Source: Oscheius sp. JU75 (taxonomy: Eukaryota; Nematoda; Chromadorea; Rhabditida; Rhabditidae). From it: a stretch of DNA of 64,000 bases. Where the stretch lies: assembly GCA_037178855.1 (NCBI GenBank), contig JASJZC010000005.1:2852001-2916000 (forward strand), in the 5' to 3' direction. Below, in pieces: positions 12,325 to 25,372 of the stretch. The notes beneath the pieces were generated by a model, which saw nothing but the letters and a program-made list of their open reading frames with translations, had not been told where the DNA came from and did not search any database. How positions within the stretch are numbered: position 1 is the stretch's first letter; each line of letters begins with the position of its first letter. Position numbers and translations under genes: made by a program.

Positions 12325-14255
12325 TCAGGAAGGATCTCGATTTTTCCCACGCTTGGCGCTTTGGAGTTTGATGAGGGCTTCAATATCTAAATACTTGTAG
12401 TTTCTTGTGGCCTCGGTAAGATATTCGGGGTCAATATCTGCCACGAGGATATTGGCATTCTGGAACAGAAAAACTATGTTTTTCGGACGTAGAGAGGACC
12501 GGCGGGTTTCACCTGGGAAAACAAATAGATGAAACCCGTCGGCCCAATGACAACTCACCCAACCTGGGAAACAGATGCGGAATGTTTGAAGTAATTCTTT
12601 GAAGCTTTCCGTGGAATCCATCAGTTTCGGTGTTTTGAAGGCAACTTCACCATGCACTTCGCCATGATGAGATCGTACCTAGAACGCGGTTGTTTATCTA
12701 CCAATGAAACAAACCGTCCGCTCTGTGAGTGCCGTGAAATCGCAAAATGCGCACTTCCAGGGAACGCGTTCACTCAAATGTGTTCTAACATGATTGACAA
12801 GACGATCGCGTCCATATCCACGACGCAGGACTAGACTCGAGGAACAGCCCTTAGTACTGATTGTGCTTGAATGGGAAGACAAAACGTACTCTGTAGGCAC
12901 ATTTTACGATCGTCGTGTCTTTCGTTATGGCTTTCTTTGACTGGAACTGAGTAATTTATCAAGAAGGAAACACCTACCCTTCCAACATTGACGCGAAGAC
13001 CATCACCTTGTGAAATAGGATTGGGACCACGATTTCCTCCTCTCCCAAGATTGATTTTGATGCCGGTCAGGTTGATCTTCTCGGGATTTTTGATTGGTTG
13101 GGTGACGCAGTTATTCTCATTTGGATGGGGCCCTTCTGCATCTTTAAACATAGTCGAGTCGCCATCATAATCGAAATCAGCATCTTCGAAGTTTTCCTGG
13201 TCAAAAGCAGCTCCGAAGCTTTCCCGGCCGAGAGAGTTCTGCTGGTGAAAGTTCAAAACTTCCATTTGGTCGACAGGACAGTCGGCATGACCGGACTCCG
13301 GCAGGCTCTGCTCCTTGTTAGGTGCCTCTTCTTCGTTCTCCACAAGCACGGATTCACCTCCATTTGCACTGTCGAAACTAGTTTCTCCCAAAGTGTCTTG
13401 CAGAGCAACAGAATGGAACTGGTCAGCAACTTCTGTCAGGTTACCCGGAACTGTTTCTGGAACAATGATAAGACCAAACACTTCTCGTACCGTCAACTGA
13501 GGGACAAGGCTTGTCTTGAGCTTCCACGACCGCATCTAATAAGTCGATCATGACATCTGAACAACTATTTTGGTCAAAAAGATAAGCCGCATTACCCATG
13601 ACAGAGTCAGTGAAGAGGGTTTTAAAAAAGTTAGATTGAGATGTCGACAGATTCAGGAGAACAGGGCGCTCGGCTTCAGCGATTGTATGCTCGTCGACGG
13701 TCAGAGGCTCATCCTCGACTTCTTCCAAAATCGGCTCCATTGTACGCATGTCCAGCTCATTTTCCTGTCGATCTTTTGAAAATGGCGATTAAAAGATGCG
13801 CTAAATTGAAAACCTTGATGGATAGTACTAATCGTACAGTTGAATAAATCTGCATCGCTCTGGATCGGTGTGGAACATCGGGCAGGACTGTCTGGAGCGT
13901 GTTCGAAGTTATCCGGCTCCTCAATCTTTATTTCCTCGTTGTATGGCGGTAAATCAGTGCGGGAGGACGGAATGGACGAGTTGAAGCTTGTGATTGGCTA
14001 AAGTTGAACTGAAATTAGGATGAGAAACATCATACACTTCGAATGTATTGGGCACACAGCTGTTTTTGACCAGCACTTCTCGGGACATCAAAAACGACAC
14101 AATCTCCAATTCCGAACGATTCCTAAAAAGCAGTTATGCAAAAAACTCTAGAAACTTACTAGCCAATGTGGGATGTTCGCTCCTTTTTTGAGAACTTCGG
14201 CTAGGGTGAGTCCATAGATGTTAATTTGTACCATGTCGGGGATGAAGGCAACCAT
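12325..14255 (-). CDS. C2H2 zinc-finger protein, probable transcription factor
   Basis: Multi-exon, about 480 residues. The first exon probably starts at 14255 (MVAFIPDMVQINIYGLTLAE). Supported acidic middle exons carry IKIEEPDNFEHAP, LEEVEDEPLTVDE and a long run through DADFDYDGDSTMFKDAEGP to NLGRGGNRGPNP. Near 12700-12830 comes YGRDRLVNHVRTHLSERVPW, followed by a canonical C-x2-C-x12-H-x4-H finger (WKCAFCDFTALTERT, then HHGEVH after an intron). The last exon ends ALIKLQSAKRGKNRDPS. The finger preceding it lacks an obvious first cysteine pair in the frame I could join, so splicing between about 12830 and 12960 is unresolved. Nuclear DNA binding is inferred from the finger. Confidence 0.7.
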
Positions 14256-14441
14256 TATGTAGAGTTATACTCTAAAAATCTTGTGATTTATGAGAAAGAA
14301 TGAAGGAAAGGAGCACAGGAAAAAGGAGCTAAGAGAGAAACGAATTTCAACACTCAAATGTTCTTACTGTATATCTGCGTACCGCAATTTTTGATCGAAC
14401 GCAAAATTATGGTTCAGGTGGCATTCCAAAGTGCTGTAATC

Positions 14442-15100
14442 CTATGTTTTCCTTGCAATATAGATGCGAGAAAAAAAAGGAAGCAAAAGTCCAGGAAGGG
14501 TGGGTTGGAGGGATATTAGGGTCAGAGCAGCGGCGTTGTTACCGCTGAGAGAGCTGGCACTTCCATTAGACTCTTCATTTCCATCAGTAGTTGCTGGCAC
14601 TTTAGAAGGAGAAGGCGGAACGTACAGTAAGGCTAGAAAGACTTCTGGAGCAGGAGGCGCGACGACTACAACTGGGTTCGTTCCTCCATCTCCATTTGTT
14701 GGCTGCACAGCAGGTGCCTTCGATCCCAGGTCTTCTAATTTCCATCCCACAAATTTCAAAGCTTTGTCGAAAGCAAAGTCGACAATTGCATCAATGGTTG
14801 GATCCGCGATGCCTGTAGCAGCGTCGAGAAATTTTTTCAGTTGTTTTTTATCAGTCTCGAACTCTCCCCTTTTCCTTGCTGTCGCGAACGAGTCGGTAAA
14901 CTTATTTTGTTTGCTATACACGATGTCCATTGAATTGAGGCCAGAGATGCCGGGAATGAGAAGTTTGATAGCAGTGCCAGGAATGCAAATATCAAAACCA
15001 CGACGTTGATATCCGTTCAATCCCTAGACACCGAGAGCTTCCGTGAGGTTGATGGCGACAGTTGAAGAGTTTGCATCGGAAATATAGAGATATTTTCTTG
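14442..15100 (-). pseudogene. Unassigned ORF with in-frame TAG; possible broken gene
   Basis: A 190-codon open frame contains GFDICIPGTAIKLLIPG, a charged helical part (ETDKKQLKKFLDAATG), a Pro/Ala/Thr-rich linker and a hydrophobic C-terminus (ALTLISLQPTLPGLLL) that could be a GPI-anchor or membrane signal. Upstream in the same frame, protein-like sequence continues (YLYISDANSST, VAINLTEALGV) but is interrupted by TAG just before GLNGYQRRGF. No ATG or clean acceptor begins that upstream part. A 36-nt intron ending at that TAG (donor ACT/GTCGCC, weak) would remove the stop. Either a gene with a poor donor or a decaying copy fits. I recognise no family. Confidence 0.4.
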
Positions 15101-15472
15101 GTCTATTGCGATAGGAGAGACAGTCGACGCGTCAATCTTCTCCGTTTCGTGTTACTTGTGTCGCCTAAACTTGCTTGCTAGATTTGGCAGAAGGAGTCGA
15201 GCTACCGCGCCGATAATGGCTAACAGAAGAGAGATCCAAGTTGCATGGCGAACAACACAAGTGGCAACTGTCCGATATCATAATAGTTGACTTGTTACGT
15301 TTAAGCTGACTTTAACTGTTGCATGGAGAGCCAGCATATCACACAATCTTTTGTGATACCTAGTGTCTTCGAATAAGCCTCATAAGCTGTTCGCCAAAAC
15401 ATAGCTCCTATGAAATTCACTGAGAAATACTTTATGAGGTATTGATGAACAGATAATATAAACAATTGGAGA
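15101..15472. other. 3' flank of the PARP gene
   Basis: No supported coding sequence apart from the fragmentary upstream end of the neighbouring ORF. Several short overlapping open frames exist on the minus strand, none with a consistent start. Confidence 0.3.
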
Positions 15473-18400
15473 TTACTGGAACATAATAATGAAACGGGGC
15501 AAGACTCTGTTCGGATCGCGGATGATGAACTCGGAGTAGTTGTTCCTCCAGCGGTTGCTCCCGGTTTCCTTGGCCGGTCCCAACGGCATCGACACTCCAT
15601 CAATGGTCAGAGAACTCTTTGGATAGTAGGTTCCCCGCATGTGGAAAGAGTCATAGCTCTTGAGGTTCTCCTCCTTATATTGGTCCTTCTCTCGGAGGGC
15701 GAGTTTGCCGAAACTCACCTAGAGAACAATCCGGTTACTTGAAGAATGACAAACTACCTGACAGACAAGCATGTACTTCCAGCGACGAGCCGATTCTTGG
15801 CAGTAGTCGTGACTCTTCCCGAAGCAGTCGGCCAGATAGATCCCCTGAAACGAATTACTCCCATCACTGTTTGTCGCCTTACATCTCCGAAGAGTCGACC
15901 ATTGATCTGCGTGTTCTGAGGATCTACTAGGAAGCCGTCTCTCAGGAGAGAAATCAGATTGACAGCACGGGTTCCGTGAAGAAGGAACATCTGTTTGTCG
16001 TCGTTCGCAAACTTCTCAAACTTTTCGATTGCTCTTTTTGGAGTGATCTCCATGATACCCTAAAAATCACGGTTATACTGTTCGCTAACGAGTACCAACC
16101 TTGATTTGATGATCCTGATTCTTCGTATTGTGAATCCACTGAAGAATGTATTGACTCATGGCTTCATCAGGAGTCATGGCTCTCAGTCCACATTCGACCG
16201 CCGACTGAATGTAGGAGACTCTTTCGATGTCCTGTCTCTCGGATGCTCCCGTGAGTATTCTTGCAGCAATCTCCACTTCGGACAGACGATTGAGCTGAGC
16301 GAGAGCCTGTTGAATAGAGGCCTCGTCGTCATATCTCTTCAGGGCCGAGTATTCGGCGTCGCCAATTGGAATCACACTGTAGAACTCGCTAGACAAGTCG
16401 TTCTGAACAGATTCCATTGATTCGATTTTTATTCACTTACAGATTGATTCAGTAGACGAATGATCTTGTCTTGGTTGGGCGACTTGTCTTCCAAAGCTTC
16501 CTGGATCTGCTTGGTTACAACCTCACATTCCTTCAATATTTCACGAGCCTGCTGAATGCCTTCCTTGGTTACACGGCCGAAAGGAGAACTACAGGTGAGA
16601 TTCCTGCGGATCTAAATTTTGCATTTTTATTGAGGACAGCGGAACAACCCACAGCGTTCTGGAACTCTTTCAGCTTCTCTGGATCCGAGATGTCGCGGAT
16701 AAAGGCTCGCACCTCGTCCTTCTCGTCCTCCTTCTTCAATTTGGGCAACTCGAGCTCGGCCAAACTATTCGGTGACTTGTCAACCTTGATCAGACGGTAC
16801 TTCTTTGGTATGTCTTTGAAGTTCTGAAGAGGCAACCAATCCTGTCCGGTCTTGCTCTTGAAAATGGAACAGAACTCCTTGACAGCGGCATCGAGGGATC
16901 CGAAAGGAGTGTTCTGGTACTCTCCGTCTCCACTGCCAATCCTTCCCCAATTTGTGAAGACATTGTACAGTTCCGTGTCTCTGCGCTTGACTAGTTCCAT
17001 TCGGTAAAAGTTGTGGAACCCTGTAAACAATCTATTTGGTTGCTCCCCTGATAAACCAACCGTATCGACCATAGGAGAGGTCAGACTTGTTCAATAGGAC
17101 CTAAAAACTTTCTGATCTCTTCCAAGAGACAACCTACTTTAAAAAGTTGACTAGTGTTGTCGTCGTAGACGACCAGGCCATTCTCCTTACAATAACCAGT
17201 CAACTTATGCGGTCCGCTCTCAATATCTTTTGGTTTCTTCTTGTCGTTAGCAGCGGCAAACTTTGTGATGAAGGCTTCAGAATCAGCAGAAATGTCGTGA
17301 GGACAAAGCAGATGATCGACTGAGGGGAGTATAACCGGGGCGATTCTGAAACAAGATGATAGAAAAATAAAATATATTGTAATCATAAACTTGTCTCCTT
17401 CGTTTTCTGAGACAAAGGCAAGAAGAGTCCGAGAAGAACTAAATGATCTCGTTTGACCCTGTGTTCTAGAATGAAATATGGCAGACGACATTTCTAAGTA
17501 TCTTCCGCTCAAACTCACTTAACATTTTGTCCAGAAATGTCAGTCATGGCCTTAGTCATCTTTCTCTGCTTGTTGTTTGCAGTTAACATGGCCGGCGTGT
17601 TTCCATCGAAGTCCTTCTCTTGCAAGAGTTTCTTGACCAAAGTCTTGTTCTCCTTTGCCAACAGATTCAGCAGCTCCACATTCTCCCAAGCCACGGGATT
17701 GACGAGATAATGAAGAATGTTTCTTCCCTCCTTGTCCTTCAAGTCAAGTTTCAATGTTTTGTTGGCGATCTTCAGCTTCTTGGTTGATGGATGTCCGTTG
17801 GTCTCCTCCTCCTCCTCCTCCTCCTCTTCTGTCTCCGCTTCCGACTGACTGTCGTCATCTTCATCCTCATCACTCTCCGATGCCTTTCTCTTTCTTCCGT
17901 TCAACGTGAACGCCAGATGGTTTCCGAGACTCATCTTCATCTTGACCACGTTCTTGTCCTTCTTGACCTCAACTCCTCTAGTAGAATTGTCGTTACAAAG
18001 TTCCGCAATGGCCTTCTCCTCGTTTGCTAGAATTGCCATCATGAGCGGAGTGCGACCCTTGTCATCAGCCGAGTTCGCATCGAATCCTCTCTTTCGAAGG
18101 AAGAAAATCAGATCTTCGCTACCGTATAGAGCGGCAGCTCCCATTGCGGTGAACTTGCCGTCGATCAGTCCAGTCAGATCTCTGGGAACAGGAAGAACCA
18201 TTGAGCAGTTCAAGGCACTGAAAGATATTTGGTTAACTGAAAGAAGAGAGCCTACTTCATGTGCTTGAGCCCAATGATATTCTCAATCCATCTGGAGAAG
18301 TCGTCTCCATCAGCCCTGCCCGCCATAAGAAGAGCCTTCAACGGTCCTTCGTCCACATTAACCGGCTTCAACTGACTCCAAGCCTGCTGTCCCATTTTCT

Positions 18401-21400
18401 CCTTCAAGTAGTCTGCCAGAGGCCAGGCCTGGTTCAAGAGGGCAACCTCCAAAGCCGGACAGGCTCCGTTTTTCAGAATGGGACATCCGATGGTCAGAAG
18501 ACGATCCAGGACAGTTCTCTCGACAGACTCCAACTCGAGAGTTGCGCCTGCAAACATGAAACTGTTTAGTGGAACGAGACAGAGTTGTGTGGTTAGATGC
18601 AAAGCGTTACTTTGGACAGGAGGAGGTTCAACTCGCAGCTGTTGTTGTTTACGGGGCCTTATTCCGAAAAATGGGTTATTGCCAAAAACGGAGACAGCTG
18701 GAGTTGGTTGCTTTGCAGGCACAATGACACCACCGTCTAAAAGAAGCATGCATGGCACAACAAAAAAGACAAGCAGGATCTGGAATTCACTCACTTTGGC
18801 AGGATTCGGCAAAGATGACGATCAAATCTTCTTCAGTGATTAGGGGCTTTCCATCCAGCAGAGCTTCCAAGGACTTGAGCAGTTGATTGGCCAGGTTGTA
18901 TTGTTTCTCGCGAATAGCACAGGCTGTGATTTGAGCCATCGAGGTTGTGTTCTTGCCCAAAGTGTCCAGAAGCACATAAACCATTGCAGCCCAATCCAAT
19001 CCTCTCTTGACAATTTGAGCCGGTATAGTCGAATTGGGAACGACCTCTTCCAATTCCTTCAGACTGTTCCAGATCCATTCTACCTCCTTCTTCTTCTCTC
19101 TTTGCACCTCGATGACCTTCTCAGTCACACTACTGTTGGCCTGGATCAAAGTCAGAGACACTCCTTGCCGTCCTTTCAACACAGCCAAAGCAAGAGGAGT
19201 ATTCCCATTGTTGTTTTTGACTGTGACATTGGCTCCTTTCCTCAGTAAAGTGACAGCACAGATATTGGCTCCGGCAGCAGCAGCAAAATGAAGAGCCGTA
19301 TTCCCGTTGATGTCGGCCACGTTCAGTTCGGCCTCGTTGATGTTCATTGCCAGAACCGAGACAATAGCTATCGGATCCTTCTGCTCGAGACAGAGTTCTC
19401 TGTCGCACAGCTGAGCGAAAGAGGCAAAGGCGTAGTGCATGGCCGTTCTTCCGAAGTCGTCTTGCTCGGCCACTGCGCTCTTGTTCACCAGCCATTCAAT
19501 CGGTTCCAGAACGGAGTTCGCCGAGCCATCGCAAAATTGTACGGCAACATGAAGAGGTGTGGCTCCTTTGTTATTTCTCTCTCTAGGCACTCCCTTAGCC
19601 TCCAATATCTTCAAGAGAGACAGTGTTCGATGATGATTGCTCTTGGCCGCATGGTGCCAGGCAGAGTTCCCGTCAGCATCCTTGGCCTTCCAATCATCCG
19701 GACTCATCGACAATTCTCCCACAAGATCAAAGTGTGTGTTTTCGATAATCTTGATTAGGAGGCTCTTCTTCAGTTCTTTCCCTAAATGCTCTTTGCTCAG
19801 GGTATGAACTAAACCTACACATAGTTCCTTCCTTCTGCCCTGCCAGAATCGCATTGTGGAATCCATTTGTCAGATTTTGTTCTTTCGAAACTTGAAGCAG
19901 GTAGCGGAGAGCAGCAACGTTGCTGGTCAGCGCCACGAAGGAGAGTGGTACTTTGTTGATTTCTTGGAGCAACAGATTCCTATACATGATTTCACAACGG
20001 TAGTTAGAGTAAACTCACGATAGTTGACCACTCTCAGATGCCTTTTTGACTAAGGTTTTGAGCAGCTGAAGAGATCCGTCTTCGAGGGGAATGTTGAAAG
20101 AGTAAACGACGAGACTGACGGTTCCTCGCGTATCGGTCTCTTCCAGAAGTAGAGTCGGAGTTTCTGGATAGATTTCACATGCCCAGTCGACAATTTCGCA
20201 CATGTAATCCATGAAGGGCTGAAACTGTCTATTTTTTTCTGAAGTCTCTCTTAAACCTTGGAATTCTCGTTATGATGTCCCTTGTGACGTGTAGAGTTCA
20301 GGGAATGAACTAGTGCCAAGATTGGCTCTTGCTCCGCTGAGTTCTTCTCACGAAGCCAGTTAGAAAGCTCTATCGGCATTTGTTTCTGCAGTTCCTTGAG
20401 AATTGGAAGAATGTCGTAGTGTTCCTTTGGTGGATGTTGGTCAGACCAGTCATCACCGTTCCAGATCGTTATGGGTACCTTGAACATCGCGTGTAGGAAG
20501 TTTTCTTCACTGGTCCTAAACCCAAATTGTTCAGATTTCCAATTCGAATCACCATTTCTGTTTGAACAGTTCCTTCACATCGGCTGACTCCAGCATCCAG
20601 TTGAAAATTCTCAGATTTCCGTTATCCAGAGCCAGATGGAGCGGAGTCTCCTGGAACTGATTCCTGGAGTTGACACTACTGGGAGCCTTCTTGAACAGCT
20701 TGTCGTAGCAACGTCGATACTGCTGTTCTGTCATTCCTTTTTTCTCCTTATCGCCCGACTTTCTCAGCTTGACCTTGAGACTGGCAAAGTCATGTAGAAT
20801 CGTGTTGTGGTAACTGTCTGTCAAGGAACAGTCGGCTCCTTTGTCGAGCAACTGAAGACTGATTGTTAGAACAACAAGTTGAACCTACATAATCAATCTG
20901 CTCCGGTAGCTGGTCGTGAACATCCGCGTCGGAGAAAGCCAAGAGACACGAGAGGAGAGTGTATCCGTCCGAATCCTTGGCATTGATATTCACGTGATCC
21001 TTATACTCTCCGTCCAGAAGCCACGAAACAATACCGTAGTGTCCTTTCAGGAACGCGACAGTCAAGGGTGTTATCTTCCAGTCGTTCTCCAGGCTGAGGC
21101 AGGACGAATCGACCCCGGCAAGCAGTTCCAGACAATGCAGCCAGCCATAGGCAGAGGCGTAGTGAGCAGGAGAGTTCCCGGACGAGTCGCCTTTCAGAAG
21201 ATTCGCTCCCATTGACAGTAGATATGCTGCCGTGTGATGTTGACCATTGAGGACGGAGTATGTCAGAGCTGTCCTCTTCTTCTTGTCCTTTGCCTCGATC
21301 AACGCTCCTTTCGCTACCAGCAGCTTGGCTACCTCCAAATATCCAAGGGAACAGGCTAGCTACAATGAACTCTGTATTCAGTGCAATCAAGTTTGTTTTG

Positions 21401-23418
21401 TTTGAAATCTGACAGTAGTCAAGGAGTTGGAGGAAGCAGTTCTTTGTCAAGTCAGTTTGGGAGATTAGGACATTGAGAGTAGCTTGCTTACGACTTTATA
21501 GTTCTGCTATGTACTTCCCTAACAGAATATAGTGGCAGCAGGAGGTAAGGATTCTGATTATAACCGAAATAATCTACTCGACTCACCATAAGAGGAGTCA
21601 CTTTGTTCGTGGTAGTAGATGACGGGGCATCCGGAAGCACTGTCTCATTGTCTAAAAGAGTTTTGACCACTTCCTTGTGTCCATGCTTCACAGCCAACAG
21701 AAGAGCGGTGTCTCCTTCTCTGGTTCTGGCATTGATCAGCGATTTGGCTGGTAGAGGACCTTCGTTGTTATCGCCCTTCTCCAGTTTCAAAATTGCATCC
21801 AGAAGGACCTTGATAGTCTCAGCTCTTCCCGCTATAGCTGCCACATGAAGAGGACTTTGATGTTTCTTGGTCAGCATACTGGGAGCAGCTCCGTTTTTGA
21901 GCAAGAACTGTAAAGCTCCTGGACTACGATTCACGGCGGCTGAAAAGTCTTTTTTTTTGGGGTAGAAACTGCGTGCTAACCGTAGTGAATCGTGTACCAG
22001 TTGTCTTTATCCGGAACATTGATATTGGGATCGACTGAACGCAACTGCTCCAGCATCTGAAGTACTCTGATTATCAAAGTTCTCAATATGAAACCTTGGC
22101 TCCATCTGGATTGATCGCAGCCGTGTGCAGAGGAGTGATGTCCTTGTTACCGAAACACTTTTTGACTACCGAAGCTCCCAAGATCTTCTGAGGTAGCTTA
22201 CCTCCGAGTCTGAAACTATTGTAACCATCTTTCTCCAAATAACCCACGTCAAAGTTATTCTATGCAGATCGTTGCAACAGTACTGTGCTTCAGCAGAGGC
22301 AATGGCTTGAGCCAGTTCACAGTGTCCTCGTCGAACAGCCACCACCACCTGTGTCTCCAACTGATGCATTTGAAAAGCTGTAATCGTTTTTTATTATAGG
22401 CAAGTACGACTTACAGGTGTGTTTGAGTTTACTCATTCTCAGCAGTTCTTTGTAGTCTGTGCCGTCCTCAATCAACTCATCCAAAGCATCTCGGTCATAA
22501 CGACTCGACGGAGTCTCGTAGTTTAGAAAGGCGTTGTTGCCTTCTCTCCCTCCTCGACTCATCTCAATTGCCCGAGTGGCTCTTCCCAGCATGTAGAAGT
22601 TTCTCTGCCCAGTCGACTTCTGAACTCATTCCTTGGTTTGCTTGTCAACTCGACCGACCCGTTGTAGCATGTTCGGTTCCGGGTGAATCCGTTTCTTCTC
22701 GTCCACAGCCTCCTTCAACTTATGGAACTCCTCGACGAGTTTCGAGTCTCTTGACATCCTGGTAATCGTCTCCGCAGTCCTTCCATCACTGTACGAGAAG
22801 GTCTTGTAGAAAGCGTCGGCGCTAATCTTGTTCGACTTCATCACAGTCTTCAATTCGGTCAGATTGTTTCTTAACAAAGCCCGAATCAGCCATCTGTGAT
22901 AGGTGTTGATACTCACAAACTCCGGAGGCGAACTGTCGAATAGAAAACTGTTCTCCTAAAAGCGTTTCACCGCTGTTTCAGAATTGAACTCACCTTGTCT
23001 ACACTGATGTCTCTTGGTATTAGACGATCGTTTCCCTTCTTCGACTGGGATGCCTTCTTCGCTCCCTTCTTCACCTTCCCCGCATCTACCTTCTTGATGC
23101 CCTTCTTGTTGTTATTCTTGTCCTTCAGCTTTTTTGGAACGGGCTTCTTGCTCTTCTTCGAACGAGTCACTTGAAGTGTTAAGCTAGCAGGAGCCTGGTA
23201 CAACTTCGTCTGGACTCGGTTCCGTTTCACTAGACTCGCTGAAAGAAAGTTCGTCAACGTTAATTTGATAGCAAACATGGGATCGACGAGCTCCCCAGTT
23301 TCTTCACTGGCATCAGATGACGCATACATGGGACTCGTACCTTCTTCCTATCCGAAACGGTTTTGGCCGGACCTTTGACAGGAATGGTTCGACGAGCTGT
23401 TGTCTTGACCACGACCAT
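15473..23418 (-). CDS. pme-5: Giant ankyrin-repeat poly(ADP-ribose) polymerase, PME-5-like
   Basis: Spreads ADP-ribose chains on nuclear targets, using NAD+. About 25 exons with introns of about 37-63 nt, except one of 227 nt (21360-21586). N-terminus: a lysine-rich, nuclear-type segment (KKSKKPVPKKLKDKNNNKKG, about 23000-23150). Middle: many ankyrin repeats between 22400 and 17550 (e.g. DITPLHTAAINPDGA, QSPLHVAAIAGRAETIKVLL, TPLMLACSLGYLEVAKLL), interrupted by an acidic insert encoded by GAG/GAA repeats at about 17800-17840. Then a WGR domain (NWGRIGSGDGEYQ, exon 16653-17020), a helical regulatory domain (16100-16402) and the catalytic domain (16059 to 15473) with HGT, GIYLADCFGKSHDY and NNYSEFIIRDPNRVLPRF. 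The H, Y and E of the polymerase triad are all present. Domain order and size match nematode PME-5. The exact N-terminal splice (23230-23418) is uncertain. Confidence 0.93.
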
Positions 23419-24843
23419 TCCTGAAAAGATCCAAGTGAGGGAGAAAACGGCCCAGTTTCAAGGGCGATGGCGGCTGATTCACAGAGGGACAAATAAATGG
23501 CAGAGAGGGAGAGCGGGTGGCACGAAACGAAAAAAAGAGGCATATGTTGCCAGGGGAAACTGAGGCAAAAGAGAAAACTATGGTCTTTGTGGTCAATTTT
23601 AGAGGAAGAGGATAGGAGGAGAACGATGAAAAGTTTAGAAGTTGAATGGGTGCGGCTGGCAGAGAGATAAGGGAAACACAATGGCGCGAATGTACACACG
23701 AACAAACTCATAAAGAGACGGCACAAAATCCGACGAATCCTCTTTGACGTTCTTAGTAGCCTCAATGAACTTCCAAAATTATAGAAAGAACGAGACTATC
23801 CGGAAGACAAAGGCACTTTAAGAGTACAAGTCAAGGGCAAAAGACAGAGTAACTGGGAGATGGGATTCTTAAGAGATCTTCAAGAGAGAAAACTATGCTG
23901 GATGATCGTCGAGGGTGCCTTATATAGAGCTCCACCTCCTCGACCGTATCGCTTGCGAAAGCGAGTCGGCCTGATAGTGGTTATCGGTTGTGGACGAGGA
24001 TGGTTACGAAAGACCGACTTTAAAACTACAGTTCTCTATCCTAAACAACATGTCCCCTTCTCAGGAGTCATCAAGTAGAAGAAAGTTCTCAACGATGCAT
24101 GGAAAGGTCTCTTCCCTCCCTATTTCGTCTTTTTGTCCCCCTTCTCCGGCTGTCATTATCCCTTTGACATTCTTATTACCCCCTATGAACTTCGTTTAGC
24201 TCTTTTGCACTCTTTATGTGGTTGTGCTTTTGAATATCCTCATAGATCAAACTAGGTCCAAACCTTCCTAAAGAGCTGTTCCCGGAAATGATGATTTTTT
24301 CACTTTTCCGGAAGAGATAAGACTGCAAAGAGTTGGCTGATAGTATATTCGGAACGATTAAAGAACTCAAAATTATGGGAAAGTCCTTTATCCGTCTTCA
24401 CCCGAACATTCTCCTCGTGATAGTGAGAGATCAAGCTCGATTTCAGCACATTTTTGTTTACTTTGGTTCTGCGACTTAATGTTCACTGGAGATAAGAAAT
24501 TAGAGATTACATTAAAAGGGAAACACCAAGTGACCAATGTCCTTTTCAAAAAATGAGACGAAAAATGTGAAAAAAGGCAAAGGAGCGAAAGTGCTCGTTG
24601 TTTATTTGGTTGTTGCCAACCGACGGCCGCTTGCGAAACGCGCGCCGAGGACACCCGGGGTTTTACCGACGAGAGCGAAACACATGTGTGGAGTATGCGG
24701 TTTTTGATCAGAACAGCTCGTTTGTCAGTAGTCGTTGGCAGTAACAATTGCCAAAACTTTTTCTAGAGCTAGATACCGATTGTATAAGAGAAGATCCAGT
24801 GTTTATTGTAGTTGATTTCATGGGAATAGGGTTATCCGTGGAA
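23419..24843. other. Intergenic, about 1.4 kb
   Basis: No credible gene. Includes the PARP upstream region and a short very GC-rich patch near 24625-24665 (runs such as ACGGCCGCTTGCG and CGCGCGCCGAGG) in otherwise AT-rich DNA. Its role is unknown. Confidence 0.35.
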
Positions 24844-25120
24844 TCATCCCGCGAATAAGATGGTCTTCTTGTAGTGCACATAGTAGGCGAACGGGCGATT
24901 GGCATCGACATCGAAGTTCTTCTCCATTCTGATACCTTTTTTATTTTTTCGAACTGATTGTCCTCCAATTTCATCCAGATTGCATTTTCCGTCTCCGAGC
25001 CCCATCTGTTCGAGCATCTGATCTAAGTAAGGTCAAACATATCTCAATTTGGAACTTGAGCATACGCACGATGAGATTCTTTTTCTCGACGCGGTTGAAC
25101 ATGTCCACCAGTTTTTTGCC
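24844..25120 (-). pseudogene. Serpin C-terminal remnant
   Basis: In separate frames the strand reads SGKKLVDMFNRVEKKNLIV, then MLEQMGLGDGKCNLDEIGG, and ends FDVDANRPFAYYVHYKKTIL FAG with TGA at 24844. The NRPF and ILFAG blocks match the conserved end of serpins (NRPF..., ILFMG) and the earlier block resembles the helix/strand before it. The first two blocks need a 43-nt intron or a frameshift to join. The hinge and reactive-centre loop expected just before this end are missing or unrecognisable, and nothing upstream supplies the rest of a serpin (about 370 residues normally). I infer a degenerate fragment, unlikely to inhibit proteases. Confidence 0.5.
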
Positions 25121-25372
25121 CGACACAGCTTGCTCAGGGCGACCTCCTTACTCGGAAAACCAGCCACAGTACGAGAACTCTGCTCCTGTTCTGTGCAGGA
25201 ATATCATTCAAAGATTTACAAGAAGAATATTCAGCCTCGTAAAGAGCTCGTATTTTTACCGCCAGTGTTTCATTTTGTTAGACTTTCCTCATACTTCCCC
25301 AAAAGCTGGATCAATTGTTCCTGTCCTCATTACTTGCTATTATTGAGTTTCTTCAAAGGAATAGTTTGTAGA

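Noticed and set aside
14464-15009. 181-codon plus-strand ORF
   Set aside because: Shadow of the minus-strand ORF; its composition is low complexity and has no family resemblance.
19796-19820. Apparent 19- to 25-nt intron in the PARP gene
   Set aside because: A 37-nt intron (GTAGGTTTAG to GCATTTAG) also restores the frame, joining EGTMW to KELKKS.
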